From Streptomyces sp. TSRI0281 (GTDB lineage Bacteria; Actinomycetota; Actinomycetes; Streptomycetales; Streptomycetaceae), in the NCBI RefSeq assembly GCF_001905125.1, contig NZ_LWLE01000023.1, positions 339,376-403,375 of the forward strand: DNA of 64,000 nt, read 5' to 3'. The notes under the pieces are model-generated. The model was given only the letters and a program-made list of their open reading frames with translations, did no database searches and was not told the DNA's origin. This document shows positions 16,991 through 25,743 of the stretch, in pieces. The position numbers and the translations under genes were made by a program. Position 1 is the first letter of the stretch. Each line of letters begins with the position of its first letter.

Positions 16991-17521
16991 TCAGCTGCAG
17001 TTGTCGGCCGCTTCGATCACCCGGGCCGCTTGGTCGAGCGCGGCCCGGAGCGCGGCCGGGTCGGTGACCGGGGCGTCGTCGGCGGGCGGCAGCAGCCAGC
17101 CGGAGCCGGAGACGGGCGGCTCGGCGGGGATGCGCAGCCCGCGGCCGTTCGTGGACGTACAGGCGCTGCCCGGTACGTCCCACGCCTCGGCGGTGCCCGG
17201 TGGCACCAGGAATCCCAGGGTGTCGCAGGTGCCGTCGTGCAGCACCGGGCCGACCGGCTCCTGGTCGGCGCCGCGGCGCAGGATGTCCACGGCCTCCAGG
17301 CCCTGGCGGGACGGGACGGTGACCAGGTCGCAGGGTTCCTCGGCGGATCCGTCCGCGGGGTGGGGCGAAGTCGCCGCCGGACCCGTGGGATGCGTCGCCG
17401 TGCCCGCCGGATCGGCCGCCGCGCCCGTCGGGTTCGCTGCCTCGGCCGTCGGGTTCGTCGTCGTGCCCGTCGAGTTCGTCGCGGTCGTACGTGAGCCGGT
17501 CTCCGAGCCGAGATGCAGCAA
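16991..17521 (-). CDS. Conserved hypothetical protein, Prim-Pol-like C-terminal half
   Basis: 176 residues. The N-terminal third is a Thr/Asn/Pro/Ala tandem-repeat linker (units of about five, like NPTGA). The C-terminal part (PCDLVTVPSRQGLEAVDIL, LGFLVPPGTAEAW, RGLRIPAEPPVSGSGWLLPP, TDPAALRAAL) follows the pattern of actinobacterial proteins filed as bifunctional primase/polymerase-like, but the acidic catalytic pair is not evident. TTG at 17521 is chosen because GAGGAGGGG lies five bases before it; the ATG at 17539 has no ribosome site. It diverges from the HTH/TPR regulator at 17761. Confidence 0.6.
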   Translation of the reverse strand: MLHLGSETGSRTTATNSTGTTTNPTAEAANPTGAAADPAGTATHPTGPAATSPHPADGSAEEPCDLVTVPSRQGLEAVDILRRGADQEPVGPVLHDGTCDTLGFLVPPGTAEAWDVPGSACTSTNGRGLRIPAEPPVSGSGWLLPPADDAPVTDPAALRAALDQAARVIEAADNCS

Positions 17522-17760
17522 GGGAACCCCTCCTCTCATCGCCGAACGGAGCCGCACTCCGTCTCCATGTGTCCAACGCGCCGACAGCGTCAAGGGCTAC
17601 GGCGCCACGCCGCCGCAAAGGGTGGCAGTTCATGGCGGATCAGGGGGGAGTTATCCCTTTTGTAGGGAAACCCTGTGTATGCGGTTCGTCACACCAGGTA
17701 CGTTCTTGCCCCGCCGGGACACCTGAACCAGGAGCCCGGCCGCACTGGAGAGGGCCAGCC

Positions 17761-19161
17761 ATGGTGTCGACAGGGCCAGTTCCCAACGTCGTCTTCCGCC
17801 AACTGCGCGGCCGACGCTCGGCGGGGGAGTTCGCGGCGGCCGTCCGCAGGGCCGCCCGCGAGATCGGCGAACACGTCGCGTGCGACGCCCGGTACATCGG
17901 GCGCGTGGAGTCCGGCGAGATCCGCTGTCCCAACTACGCGTACGAACGGGTCTTCCTGCACATGTTCCCCGGGTCGTCCCTGGCCGACCTGGGGTTCTCG
18001 GCCCGTGAGGCTGTGCGTGGGAGGGGGGCGCGCGACACGGTCCCGGCGCCCTCGTCCTCTTCACCCCTGCCCGTGCCCCCGACCCCGTCCCTTCCCCCGC
18101 CCGCCACGGGCCGCGGCGACATCGACATCGACGAGGAGAGCGACGTGCTGCGTCGCGTGTTCATGACGAGCGGTACCGCCACGGTGGCGGCCGCGTCCCT
18201 GAGCTTCGACGGCACCCGCGCGGCTGCCGCCCCGGTCTTCCTGCCCGCGCAGCGCCGGGTCGGCGAGACGGAGGTGGCCGCCGTCGAGAAGGCGGTGCGG
18301 CAGATCCGGCTGCTGGACGACCGGCACGGCGGCGACGGGCTCTACCGGCGGGCGGGCCAGCCGCTGCGGGCGGCGTACGCGCTGCTGGACTCCGGCGCCA
18401 CGACCCGGCGCGCCACCGCGGACCGGCTGCACGCGGGAGCGGGTGAGCTGGCGATCTCGGTGGGGTGGCTGGCCCATGACTCGGGCCGGTTCGACGACGC
18501 GCGCTCGCACTACGCGGAGGCGCTCGCCATGGCCCGGCTGGCCGGTGACGCGGCGCTGGAGGCGCACGCGTTCTGCAACGCGTCGTTCCTGGCGCGGGAC
18601 ACGGGGCGGCCCCGGGAGGCGGTCCGGGCGGCGGAGGCCGGACAGCGGGCCGCCCGCGCGCTCGGCTCGCCCCGGCTGCTGGCGCTGCTCGCGCTGCGGG
18701 AGGCGGGGGGCCGGGCGGGGCTCGGCGACCGGACGGGGTGCGACCGGGCGATCGGGCGGGCCCGTGCGGCGTTCGAGCGGGGGCCGTCCGCCGCGGATCC
18801 GGAGTGGATGACCTTCTTCCGGGACGCGGAGATGGAGCTGCTGGAGGCGCAGTGCTGGTCCGCGCTGGGCGACTGGTCCCGGGCGGCCCGGCACGGGCGG
18901 CGTGCGGTGGCGCTCCAGGACGCGCACTTCACCAGGAACCTGGCGCTGTACCGGGCGCAGTTGACGGGTGACCTGGCACGGGCGGGCCTGGCCGACGAGG
19001 CGGCGGCGACGGGCCACCAGGCGCTGGACCTGCTGGACCGGGTCCGCTCCTCCCGGATCCGGGGAATGCTGGCGGGGGCGGCGCGGGTGCTGGAGCCGCG
19101 GGGTGGGGCGGCGGGGGTGGCCACGTTCCTGACCCGCCACGCGGACCGCACCCACCACTGA
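17761..19161 (+). CDS. HTH/TPR regulator, NsdA-like
   Basis: 466 residues. The N-terminal part (about 8-75) looks like the XRE-type region of streptomycete TPR regulators (FRQLRGRRSAGEFAAAVRRA, CDARYIGRVESGEIRCP). A Ser/Pro linker and a Tat-like segment follow (ESDVLRRVFMTSGTATVAAAS), then TPR-like helical repeats from 150 to the end. The family includes NsdA, a negative regulator of sporulation and antibiotic production in S. coelicolor; assignment to that exact orthologue is not possible here. ATG at 17761 with GGAGAGGG upstream. Divergent from the Prim-Pol-like gene. Confidence 0.75.
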   Translation: MVSTGPVPNVVFRQLRGRRSAGEFAAAVRRAAREIGEHVACDARYIGRVESGEIRCPNYAYERVFLHMFPGSSLADLGFSAREAVRGRGARDTVPAPSSSSPLPVPPTPSLPPPATGRGDIDIDEESDVLRRVFMTSGTATVAAASLSFDGTRAAAAPVFLPAQRRVGETEVAAVEKAVRQIRLLDDRHGGDGLYRRAGQPLRAAYALLDSGATTRRATADRLHAGAGELAISVGWLAHDSGRFDDARSHYAEALAMARLAGDAALEAHAFCNASFLARDTGRPREAVRAAEAGQRAARALGSPRLLALLALREAGGRAGLGDRTGCDRAIGRARAAFERGPSAADPEWMTFFRDAEMELLEAQCWSALGDWSRAARHGRRAVALQDAHFTRNLALYRAQLTGDLARAGLADEAAATGHQALDLLDRVRSSRIRGMLAGAARVLEPRGGAAGVATFLTRHADRTHH

Positions 19162-19162
19162 G

Positions 19163-19325
19163 ACGTTCCGGGCGCGCCCATTCAGCCCGCCCGGCGCCCG
19201 GCGACCCCACGTTCCGGACGCGCCCACCCGGTCCGGCGCCCGGCGACCCCACGTTCCGGACGCACCCACCCAGCCCGGCGCCACCCCACGTTCCGGGCGC
19301 GCCCACCCGGCCCCGCAGGACCACA
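19163..19325. repeat. Imperfect tandem repeat, unit 37-46 bp, four copies
   Basis: Four units each beginning ACGTTCCGG and continuing GCGCCCACCC; starts near 19164, 19209, 19251 and 19288. It lies after the stop of the regulator and directly before the 75-bp repeat array. Noncoding. Confidence 0.7.
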
Positions 19326-19625
19326 AAGGTGCGCCCCGCCCGGCACAAGGGTTCCGTCCTCAAACGCCGGACCGGCTGAAAGTGGACGCCCACGACCGCC
19401 AAGGTGCGCCCGCCCCGGCACAAAGGTTCCGTCCTCAAACGCCGGACCGGCTGAAAGTGGACACTCACGACCGCCAAGGTGCGCCCGCCCCGGCACAAAG
19501 GTTCCGTCCTCAAACGCCGGACCGGCTGAAAGTGGACACCCACGACCGCCAAGGTGCGCCCGCCCCGGCACAAAGGTTCCGTCCTCAAACGCCGGACCGG
19601 CTGAAAGTGGACGCCCGGGACCGGC
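19326..19625. repeat. 75-bp tandem repeat, four copies
   Basis: Near-identical units start at 19326, 19401, 19476 and 19551, exactly 75 bp apart. Each contains AAGGTGCGCC, then GGCACAAAGGTTCCGTCC, then TCAAACGCCGGACCGGCTGA. The last motif resembles a short sequence found in many streptomycete intergenic regions. Because 75 is a multiple of three, every antisense frame through it stays open, producing spurious repeat-protein frames. It lies between two convergent genes. Confidence 0.9.
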
Positions 19626-19665
19626 TGGGGGGCACGCCGGACCGGCTGGAACGTGGGCGCCGCGG

Positions 19666-20262
19666 CTAGTGGTGCAGGTGGCCCGTGTCGTTCCAGCGTT
19701 CCACCGCCGGCATCCCGTACGCCCACCCCAGCACCGACAGCGACGTCGGATCCAGCCTGATCCTGGCCCCGAAGGACACGTCCTCGCCCAGCCACCGCGC
19801 GCCCAGCGCCCGCAGGATGTGCCCGTGGGCGAAGACCAGGACGTCCCGGTCCGCCGAGCGCGCCCAGTCGACGATCTCGTCGGCGCGGGCGGAGATCTCC
19901 GCCGTCGTCTCCCCCTCCGGCACACCGTCGCGCCAGATCAGCCAGTCCGGACGGTCCGCCCGGATCTGCGCCGGGGTCAGCCCCTCGTACGCCCCGTAGT
20001 CCCACTCCATCAGCGCGTCCCACGGCTCGGCCCGCTCCCCGAACCCGGCGATCTCGCAGGTCTCGGCGGCCCGGACGAGCGGGCTGGTCCGCACCTCCAC
20101 CCCGGGGAGCCCCGCCCAGGGCTCCTCGTGCAGCCGTGCACCGAGCAGCTTCGCGCCCGCGCGGCCGGAGTCGAGGAGCGGGATGTCCGTCCTGCCGGTG
20201 TGATTGCCCTGGACGGACCACTGGGTCTGGCCATGCCGGGCGAGCAGGATTCGCGGTGCCAT
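19666..20262 (-). CDS. Histidine phosphatase (phosphoglycerate-mutase-like) protein
   Basis: 198-residue cytoplasmic phosphatase. The catalytic RHG motif is at ILLARHGQTQWS near residue 10, with the second arginine in VRTSPLVRAAET, the acid in MEWDYGAYEG and the second histidine in LVFAHGHILRALGARWL. It fits the broad-specificity phosphatase branch; the substrate (sugar phosphate or similar) is unknown. ATG at 20262 follows AGGGAGAG; the longer upstream extension lacks family similarity. Confidence 0.87.
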   Translation of the reverse strand: MAPRILLARHGQTQWSVQGNHTGRTDIPLLDSGRAGAKLLGARLHEEPWAGLPGVEVRTSPLVRAAETCEIAGFGERAEPWDALMEWDYGAYEGLTPAQIRADRPDWLIWRDGVPEGETTAEISARADEIVDWARSADRDVLVFAHGHILRALGARWLGEDVSFGARIRLDPTSLSVLGWAYGMPAVERWNDTGHLHH

Positions 20263-20591
20263 GACGGCTCTCCCTGAAACGGTGGAACGGTGAACAGGTC
20301 CCGGACTGCGGTGGCCGGGACGGCGACGGAGGGACGGCGGCACGGCTCCGGGCTCGGTCGAGGGCGGAGCCGATTCGTCCCGCTCCATCATCTCTCACGT
20401 GCCCGGCAGGCAACCTCCGGGGCCGTAACCGCGTCCCACCCTGAGCAGTCCTGTTCCGCGGCCCGGCCGCGACCGGGAACCGCAGGGGTACGGGGCGTCC
20501 GAAAGGGGCCCCCCGGGGGGAACGGCGGCTCACGACCACCGTACGGTTGAACGCTCGCCGTCGGCCGCATGAACATGGGGAGAGCTACCGG
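20263..20591. other. Divergent promoter region, no gene
   Basis: 329 bp between the phosphatase and PAP2 starts. It contains a GC palindrome (GGGGCCCCCCGGGG near 20507) but no recognisable -35/-10 pair or coding frame. Confidence 0.5.
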
Positions 20592-21578
20592 ATGCCGCAC
20601 GCCACTGCCGCGCCCGTGCCCGGCCACCGGCCCCGCTGGTGGACGGAACTGCCATTGATCGCGGTGGTGTACGCGCTGTACTCGGCGGGACGGCTCGTGG
20701 TCCGCGGCGATGTGTCGACGGCGGTCGACCACGGCCTGGCCATTCTCCGCCTGGAGCAGGCGCTCCACATCAACGCCGAGCACCCGCTCAACCGGCTGCT
20801 GACCGACACCCCGTCGCTCGGGATACCCGCCGACTTCGCGTATGCCTCCCTGCACTACCTGGTCACCCCGGCCGTCCTCATATGGATGTTCCGGCGCAGG
20901 TCGGCCGCCTACCGGGCGGCCAGGACCTGGCTGATGACCTCGACCCTGCTGGGCATGATCGGTTTCACGCTGATGCCGACCTGCCCGCCCCGGCTGCTGG
21001 ACGCCGGATACGGATTCGTCGACACGATGGCCCAGTACAGCTCGTACGGCTGGTGGGGTACCGGCGCGAGCGCGCCGCGCGGGCTCAGCGGAATGACCAA
21101 CCAGTACGCGGCGATGCCCAGTCTGCACGTGGGCTGGGCCGTGTGGTGCGGGGTCCTGCTGTGGCGCCACGGCCGCCACCCCCTCATACGGGCGGCGGGC
21201 ATCGCTTACCCGCTGCTGACCACTTTCGTGGTGATGGGCACCGCCAACCACTATTTCCTCGACGCCGTCGCGGGCGCCGCCGTGATGGGCGTCGGAGCAC
21301 TGCTGACCAGGCCGGTGATGCGGCTGGCCGACCGGGTCAAGGACCGGTTCGGGGCGGCTTCCGCCCCTGTCGCCGCGGCCTCCACGGCGACGAAGTCCCC
21401 GATTGTCAGTGCCGGATGCAAGACTTCCGCGGGTGAGCGAATCCCCGGCCAGCGGACCACCTCCGCAGATTCCACCGACACGGCACGAAGCGACGCCGGA
21501 CGAAGCGACCCGGCAGCAATCGACGCGGCACGAAGCGACGCGGCGGAGAGCGACGACGCTCCGGCAGCGGCTCGCTGA
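20592..21578 (+). CDS. PAP2-superfamily membrane phosphatase
   Basis: 328-residue integral membrane protein of the PAP2_3 / inositol-phosphotransferase-like branch. About six TM helices. The catalytic motifs are AMPSLHVGWAVW (histidine on the extracytoplasmic side) and ANHYFLDAVAGA. It probably acts on a lipid phosphate or isoprenoid pyrophosphate at the outer face of the membrane. The last 60 residues are a low-complexity A/R/S/D tail coded by a 15-bp tandem repeat, and they overlap the start of the next gene in another frame. ATG at 20592 with GGGGAGAG upstream. Confidence 0.85.
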   Translation: MPHATAAPVPGHRPRWWTELPLIAVVYALYSAGRLVVRGDVSTAVDHGLAILRLEQALHINAEHPLNRLLTDTPSLGIPADFAYASLHYLVTPAVLIWMFRRRSAAYRAARTWLMTSTLLGMIGFTLMPTCPPRLLDAGYGFVDTMAQYSSYGWWGTGASAPRGLSGMTNQYAAMPSLHVGWAVWCGVLLWRHGRHPLIRAAGIAYPLLTTFVVMGTANHYFLDAVAGAAVMGVGALLTRPVMRLADRVKDRFGAASAPVAAASTATKSPIVSAGCKTSAGERIPGQRTTSADSTDTARSDAGRSDPAAIDAARSDAAESDDAPAAAR

Positions 21579-22650
21579 ACTGCGCGGCCCGTCCGTCGCA
21601 CCCCACCCGCTCGACGCCCGCGCGCTGGCCGCCCTCGCCGCCAACCCCGGCTGCAAGCGTCGTGCGCTGCTCGACGGAGCCGGAGTGGACAAGGCCGTCC
21701 TCGCCACCGCTCTCGGCTCCCCCGCCCCGTTCGGCCAGTCCCAGTTCGCCTTCATGCGGGGCAACGCGTTCGAGGCGAAGGTCAAGGCCGACGGCGGTAC
21801 GGAGCTGCTGCGCCTGCTGCACGAACGCCTCGGCGGCGGTGCCGAGGCGCCGGCCGAGGTGCGGGTGCCCGATCTGACGGCGGCCGGACCCGAGGGCCGC
21901 GCCGCGCGCACCGCGCTCGCCCTGCGGGAGGCGACGGCGGCGGGCGGCTGGACACTGCTGGACCACCCGATGCTGGCCCTGGAGGTGGCGGGATCGCCCG
22001 CCTATCTGGAGCCGGACGCGGTGGTGGTGCACCCCGGCGGCCGGTGGACGGTCGTCGAGATCAAGTCCTTTCCCATGATCGACAGTTCCGCCGACGCCGC
22101 GAAGGTCGGCGCGGCGGCCCGCCAGTCCGCCGTCTACGTGCTGGCCCTGGAGCGGGTCGCGGCGCTGACCGAGGGTGCCGAGGTCGGGCACCGGGTGCTG
22201 CTGGTCTGCCCGAAGGACTTCTCCAACCTGCCGACCGCCTCGGTCGTGGACGTACGCAAGCAGCGCGCCGTCACCAGCCGCCAGCTGACCCGGCTGACCC
22301 GCATCGAGGACATCGCGGCGACGCTGCCCGAGGGGACGACGTTCGACCCGGAGTGCTCCCCGCAGGAGCTCGACGCCGCGGTCGAATCCGTCACCGCGGC
22401 GTACGCCCCGGAATGCCTGGCCGCGTGCGAGCTGGCCTTCCACTGCCGGGCGAAGTCCCGTGCCGAGGGCGCGGTGGAGTCGCTGGGCCGGAGCGTACGG
22501 GGCGAGTTGGGCGGGCTGACGACGGTGGCCGGGGTCCTGGCCGCCGCGGCGGGCAAGGAGGGCGACCCGGCCGACCCCACGGTCGCCGCACTGCGCAGGG
22601 CAGCGGCGCTGCGCGCGGAGGCACTGGAGGGCGCGGCCGTATGTCGCTGA
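21433..22650 (+). CDS. Cas4/RecB-type PD-(D/E)XK nuclease with probable Fe-S cluster
   Basis: 405 residues carrying every RecB-family nuclease mark: GNAFE (E114), YLEPDAVV (D195), VVEIKSF (E209, K211) and QSAVY (Q231, Y235). A lone cysteine C74 in NPGCKRR, plus C328, C332 and C338 near the C-terminus (C-x3-C-x5-C), match the split 4Fe-4S arrangement of Cas4, AddB and Dna2. An exo- or flap endonuclease on DNA is expected. The start is uncertain: GTG at 21433 is used, a TTG at 21403 is possible, and neither has a ribosome site. The first 40 residues come from the 15-bp repeat that also codes the PAP2 tail. The next gene overlaps its end by 10 bp. Confidence 0.8.
   Translation: MSESPASGPPPQIPPTRHEATPDEATRQQSTRHEATRRRATTLRQRLAELRGPSVAPHPLDARALAALAANPGCKRRALLDGAGVDKAVLATALGSPAPFGQSQFAFMRGNAFEAKVKADGGTELLRLLHERLGGGAEAPAEVRVPDLTAAGPEGRAARTALALREATAAGGWTLLDHPMLALEVAGSPAYLEPDAVVVHPGGRWTVVEIKSFPMIDSSADAAKVGAAARQSAVYVLALERVAALTEGAEVGHRVLLVCPKDFSNLPTASVVDVRKQRAVTSRQLTRLTRIEDIAATLPEGTTFDPECSPQELDAAVESVTAAYAPECLAACELAFHCRAKSRAEGAVESLGRSVRGELGGLTTVAGVLAAAAGKEGDPADPTVAALRRAAALRAEALEGAAVCR
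21481..21555. repeat. 15-bp tandem repeat coding in two frames
   Basis: Five units of CGGCACGAAGCGACG type, at 21481, 21496, 21511, 21526 and 21541. In one frame it codes A-R-S-D-A-like units of the PAP2 tail, in another R-H-E-A-T-like units of the nuclease start. The 15-bp period keeps both frames in register. Confidence 0.85.
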
Positions 22651-24308
22651 TCAACACGCTGGCCCGGCTGGAGGCCGTGGAGAGCGGCCGCGCGCAGCCG
22701 ATGGCCACCGTCCGCCACCGCCATCTCACCGCCGCGCCCCTGGTGCTGGTGCCGCTGACCACCGCCGGTGAGGCGGGCGCCCCGCTGGGGGCGCTGGTCG
22801 GGACGGACCGCGAGGCACCCCGACTGCTGACCGTCGCCCAGCCGCGCGACCGGGACCTGCGGTTCACCTTCCTGGCGGAGCTGGCCGAGGCGGTCCTGCC
22901 GCACATCGAGGAGTACGCGGACGTCGTCGAGCCGGCCGAGCGCAACGAGGTCGACCCCGAGACCGGCAAGAAGGTCAAGGTCGAGGTCGAACTGTGCGCG
23001 GACGCCGCCCAGTTGATCGTGCCGAGCCGTGCGGGCATCGAGTTCGTCCGGCTGCTGGGGCGGTCGATGCGTTTCCGGCGGACCGCCGAGGACGATCCCG
23101 ACACCCCCTATCCGGCGCCCGCACGGGTGCCCCTGCTCGGCCGCTGGCTGACGCACTACGGGGAGCGCGCCCGGGTGCCGGGCTCCTCGCTGCTGCTCGC
23201 CACCACCGATCTGCTGAACCGGCACTGGGCGACCGGGCAGAGCAGCCTGGAGGACCAGCATCTGGGGGCGCTGCTCGCCTGGATCGACCCGTCGGCGGGC
23301 GAGTCGGGGGCGGAGGCGGCGCTCCGTGCGGAGCTGGCGCGGGACCAGGAGGGCCAGTTGCTCTGTCCGCCCGCCGGACCGGCCACCGACCCGGCGTTCG
23401 ACAACCGGCTGCTGGCACCCGCGATCGAGAAGTACGACCGGGCGCGCACCTCGCTGGCCGCCGCCGAGGACGGGCTCGCGGCGGATGCCCGGCTGGGTGA
23501 GCTGAGCTCCGCCGAGCGGGAGATCCGTTCGCTGCTGGCCGGGGTGCTGCTGCCCACCTGGGACGCCGTGTGGCGGGGGCTCGATCTGCTGCGGGAGCTG
23601 CCCGAGGGGGCCAGGGCCGAGGACCGGTGGACCCGGGACCGCTGGTCGTTCACCGGCCACCGGGACCGGGTGCGCTCCGGTGAGCCGCCGCAGCCGCGCC
23701 GGGACGACGCCGTGACGGCGGCACAGAAGCTGGCCTCGCGGGAGACGGCCCAGGCGCAGCTGGACGCGCAGGAGGCACTGGACGATCCGCTGGTGCTCGC
23801 CGGACGGCGGCTGTCGGGCGAGGCGTTCCTCGCGGAGGTGACCGAGGTGGAGATGGCGTACAGCGAATCGAAGCGGCCCTCGCCGCGTCCCCTGGTCACG
23901 GTCCGTACGGCCGAACGCCCGCACCTGGGCGAGCGGACCAAGGTGTACCGCTCGCTGGACGGCAAGCCGCAGACCGCCGAGTTCGCGGGGTACGCCACCG
24001 TGGCTGCCGGGAACGCCGTGGACACCTCGGACGCCGTGGACGGCATTGACGGCGGGACGGACGACGCGGGCGAGATCCTGCTGGTGCTGCGGATCCTGGA
24101 CCGGATGGGGCGGGGCAAGGAACCGGCACCCGGTTCGGTTCCGGAGCCGGGTGACCGGATCGCCTGGACGCTGTTCGAGCACGATCAGCGCGGCGGCCCG
24201 AAGCTGCCGGACCCGGAGGAGACCCCGTGGACCCATGGCGGCCCGCCGGGCGCGGCCGACGATCTCCGTGAACATCCCGACCCCGTGACCCCCGAGGACC
24301 TGCTGTGA
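22641..24308 (+). CDS. Unrecognised protein encoded between nuclease and helicase
   Basis: 555 residues, soluble, acidic overall, no signal peptide or membrane segment. The N-terminal 60 residues look like a beta domain (APLVLVPLTTAGEAGAPLG). The middle is helical and rich in A/L/E/R, with a possible coiled coil at about 245-330; the C-terminal 110 residues contain a beta-rich part (VYRSLDGKPQTAEFAGY). No nuclease or ATPase motif was found and no family was recognised. ATG at 22641 lies inside the nuclease end (10-bp overlap), and its own stop overlaps the helicase start (GTGA). This coupling suggests a stoichiometric partner of the two enzymes. Confidence 0.85.
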   Translation: MSLINTLARLEAVESGRAQPMATVRHRHLTAAPLVLVPLTTAGEAGAPLGALVGTDREAPRLLTVAQPRDRDLRFTFLAELAEAVLPHIEEYADVVEPAERNEVDPETGKKVKVEVELCADAAQLIVPSRAGIEFVRLLGRSMRFRRTAEDDPDTPYPAPARVPLLGRWLTHYGERARVPGSSLLLATTDLLNRHWATGQSSLEDQHLGALLAWIDPSAGESGAEAALRAELARDQEGQLLCPPAGPATDPAFDNRLLAPAIEKYDRARTSLAAAEDGLAADARLGELSSAEREIRSLLAGVLLPTWDAVWRGLDLLRELPEGARAEDRWTRDRWSFTGHRDRVRSGEPPQPRRDDAVTAAQKLASRETAQAQLDAQEALDDPLVLAGRRLSGEAFLAEVTEVEMAYSESKRPSPRPLVTVRTAERPHLGERTKVYRSLDGKPQTAEFAGYATVAAGNAVDTSDAVDGIDGGTDDAGEILLVLRILDRMGRGKEPAPGSVPEPGDRIAWTLFEHDQRGGPKLPDPEETPWTHGGPPGAADDLREHPDPVTPEDLL

Positions 24309-25639
24309 CGGCCACGTTCGACCCGGGCGCCGCGGCGGCGCGGGCGACCGACGCGATCCTCGGCGACACCCTGCGCGGCACCTCGCGCGGCATTGTCGTG
24401 GATTCGCCGCCGGGCGCCGGGAAGTCGACCCTCGTGGTCCGCGCCGCACTGGAACTGGCCGCCGCGGGGCACCCGTTGATGGTGATCGCGCAGACCAACG
24501 CACAGGTCGACGACCTGGTGGTGCGGCTGGCGGAGAAGGACCCGGGGCTGCCGGTGGGCCGGTTGCACAGCAACGACTCCGACCCGTACGACAAGGTGCT
24601 GGACGGGCTGGCCAACGTACGGAAGTCGGCGAAGGCGGCGGACCTGGCCGGGCTCGACGTGGTCATCTCGACAGCCGCCAAGTGGGCGCACGTGAAGAAC
24701 GTGGAGCCGTGGGGGCACGCGATCGTGGACGAGGCGTACCAGATGCGTTCGGATGCGCTGCTGGCCGTCGCCGGGCTCTTCGAGCGGGCGCTGTTCGTGG
24801 GCGACCCCGGCCAGCTGGACCCGTTCTCGATCGTCGGCGCGGACCAGTGGGCGGGGCTGAGCTACGACCCCTCGGCGAGCGCGGTCTCCACGCTGCTCGC
24901 GCACAATCCGCAGCTGCCGCAGCACCGGCTGCCGGTGTCCTGGCGGCTGCCCGCGTCGGCCGCACCGCTGGTGTCGGACGCGTTCTACCCGTACACCCCG
25001 TTCCGCAGCGGTACGGGCCACGGGGACCGGCGGCTCTCGTTCGGGGTCGCGTCGGACGGTTCGGGCCCGGACCGGGTGCTGGACGAGGCGGCGGAGTCCG
25101 GCTGGGGGCTGCTGGAGCTGCCGGCCAGGCACACCCCGCGCACCGACCCGGAGGCGGTACGGGCGGTGGCCCTGGTGGTGCGCCGGATGCTGGACCGGGG
25201 CGGCGTCGCGACGAGCGAGCGGTCCCAGGACCCGGTCCCGGTGACGGCGGACCGGGTCGCGGTCGGCACGGCCCACCGCGATCAGGCGGCGGCGGTCCGG
25301 GCGGCCCTCGCGGAGCTGGGCGTCACGGGGGTGGCGGTGGACACGGCGAACCGGCTCCAGGGCCGCGAGTTCGATGTGACGGTGGTCCTGCATCCGCTGT
25401 CCGGGCGCCCGGACGCGACCGCCTTCCACCTGGAGACGGGCCGGCTGTGCGTGCTGGCCTCGCGCCACCGGCACGCCTGTGTCGTGGTGTGCCGCGAGGG
25501 CGTGGCGGACCTGCTGGACGAGCATCCGTCGACGGAACCGGTGCAGCTGGGGGTCACGGTGAAGTTCCCGGACGGGTGGGAGGCGAACCACGCGGTGCTG
25601 GCGCATCTGGCGGAGCACCGGGTCCGGTGGCGGCCCTGA
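24305..25639 (+). CDS. Superfamily 1 helicase, Dna2/UPF1-like core
   Basis: 444-residue ATPase. Motif I is PPGAGKST (K40), motif II VDEA (142-144), motif III VGDPGQLDPF (D167, Q170), motif V RLQGREFD (Q352) and motif VI ASRHRH (R387). The order and the short length fit an SF1B-type (UPF1/Dna2) translocase without added domains. GTG start overlaps the preceding TGA by four bases. With the Fe-S nuclease two genes upstream, the locus supplies both catalytic halves of a Dna2-like enzyme as separate subunits. DNA versus RNA substrate cannot be told from sequence. Confidence 0.87.
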   Translation: MTATFDPGAAAARATDAILGDTLRGTSRGIVVDSPPGAGKSTLVVRAALELAAAGHPLMVIAQTNAQVDDLVVRLAEKDPGLPVGRLHSNDSDPYDKVLDGLANVRKSAKAADLAGLDVVISTAAKWAHVKNVEPWGHAIVDEAYQMRSDALLAVAGLFERALFVGDPGQLDPFSIVGADQWAGLSYDPSASAVSTLLAHNPQLPQHRLPVSWRLPASAAPLVSDAFYPYTPFRSGTGHGDRRLSFGVASDGSGPDRVLDEAAESGWGLLELPARHTPRTDPEAVRAVALVVRRMLDRGGVATSERSQDPVPVTADRVAVGTAHRDQAAAVRAALAELGVTGVAVDTANRLQGREFDVTVVLHPLSGRPDATAFHLETGRLCVLASRHRHACVVVCREGVADLLDEHPSTEPVQLGVTVKFPDGWEANHAVLAHLAEHRVRWRP

Positions 25640-25743
25640 CGGACGGCGTACGCACGCGCCTCGGGCACCGGGGCGGGAAGCCCCCTTGCGCGGGGCTGGA
25701 CAATGGAGGGTGGCCGTCCGGCCGCCCGAAGGAGGGACACCCC

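Noticed and set aside
17651..17668. TCCC-N7-GGGA inverted repeat before the NsdA-like regulator
   Set aside because: Arms of only four bases; too weak to report as an operator.
19326..19625. CRISPR array
   Set aside because: Units are contiguous 75-bp tandem repeats without unique spacers and no cas genes are adjacent.
20507..20525. GGGGCCCCCCGGGG palindrome as a terminator or operator
   Set aside because: Such GC palindromes arise often by chance at this composition; no supporting context.
18929..20539. Long antisense frame (about 536 residues) with repeating peptide units
   Set aside because: It spans a real gene and the 75-bp array; the period being a multiple of three keeps it open. 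No ribosome site or family similarity.
21433..25639. CRISPR adaptation module based on the Cas4-like gene
   Set aside because: No cas1/cas2 or array; the helicase partner points to a Dna2-like function.
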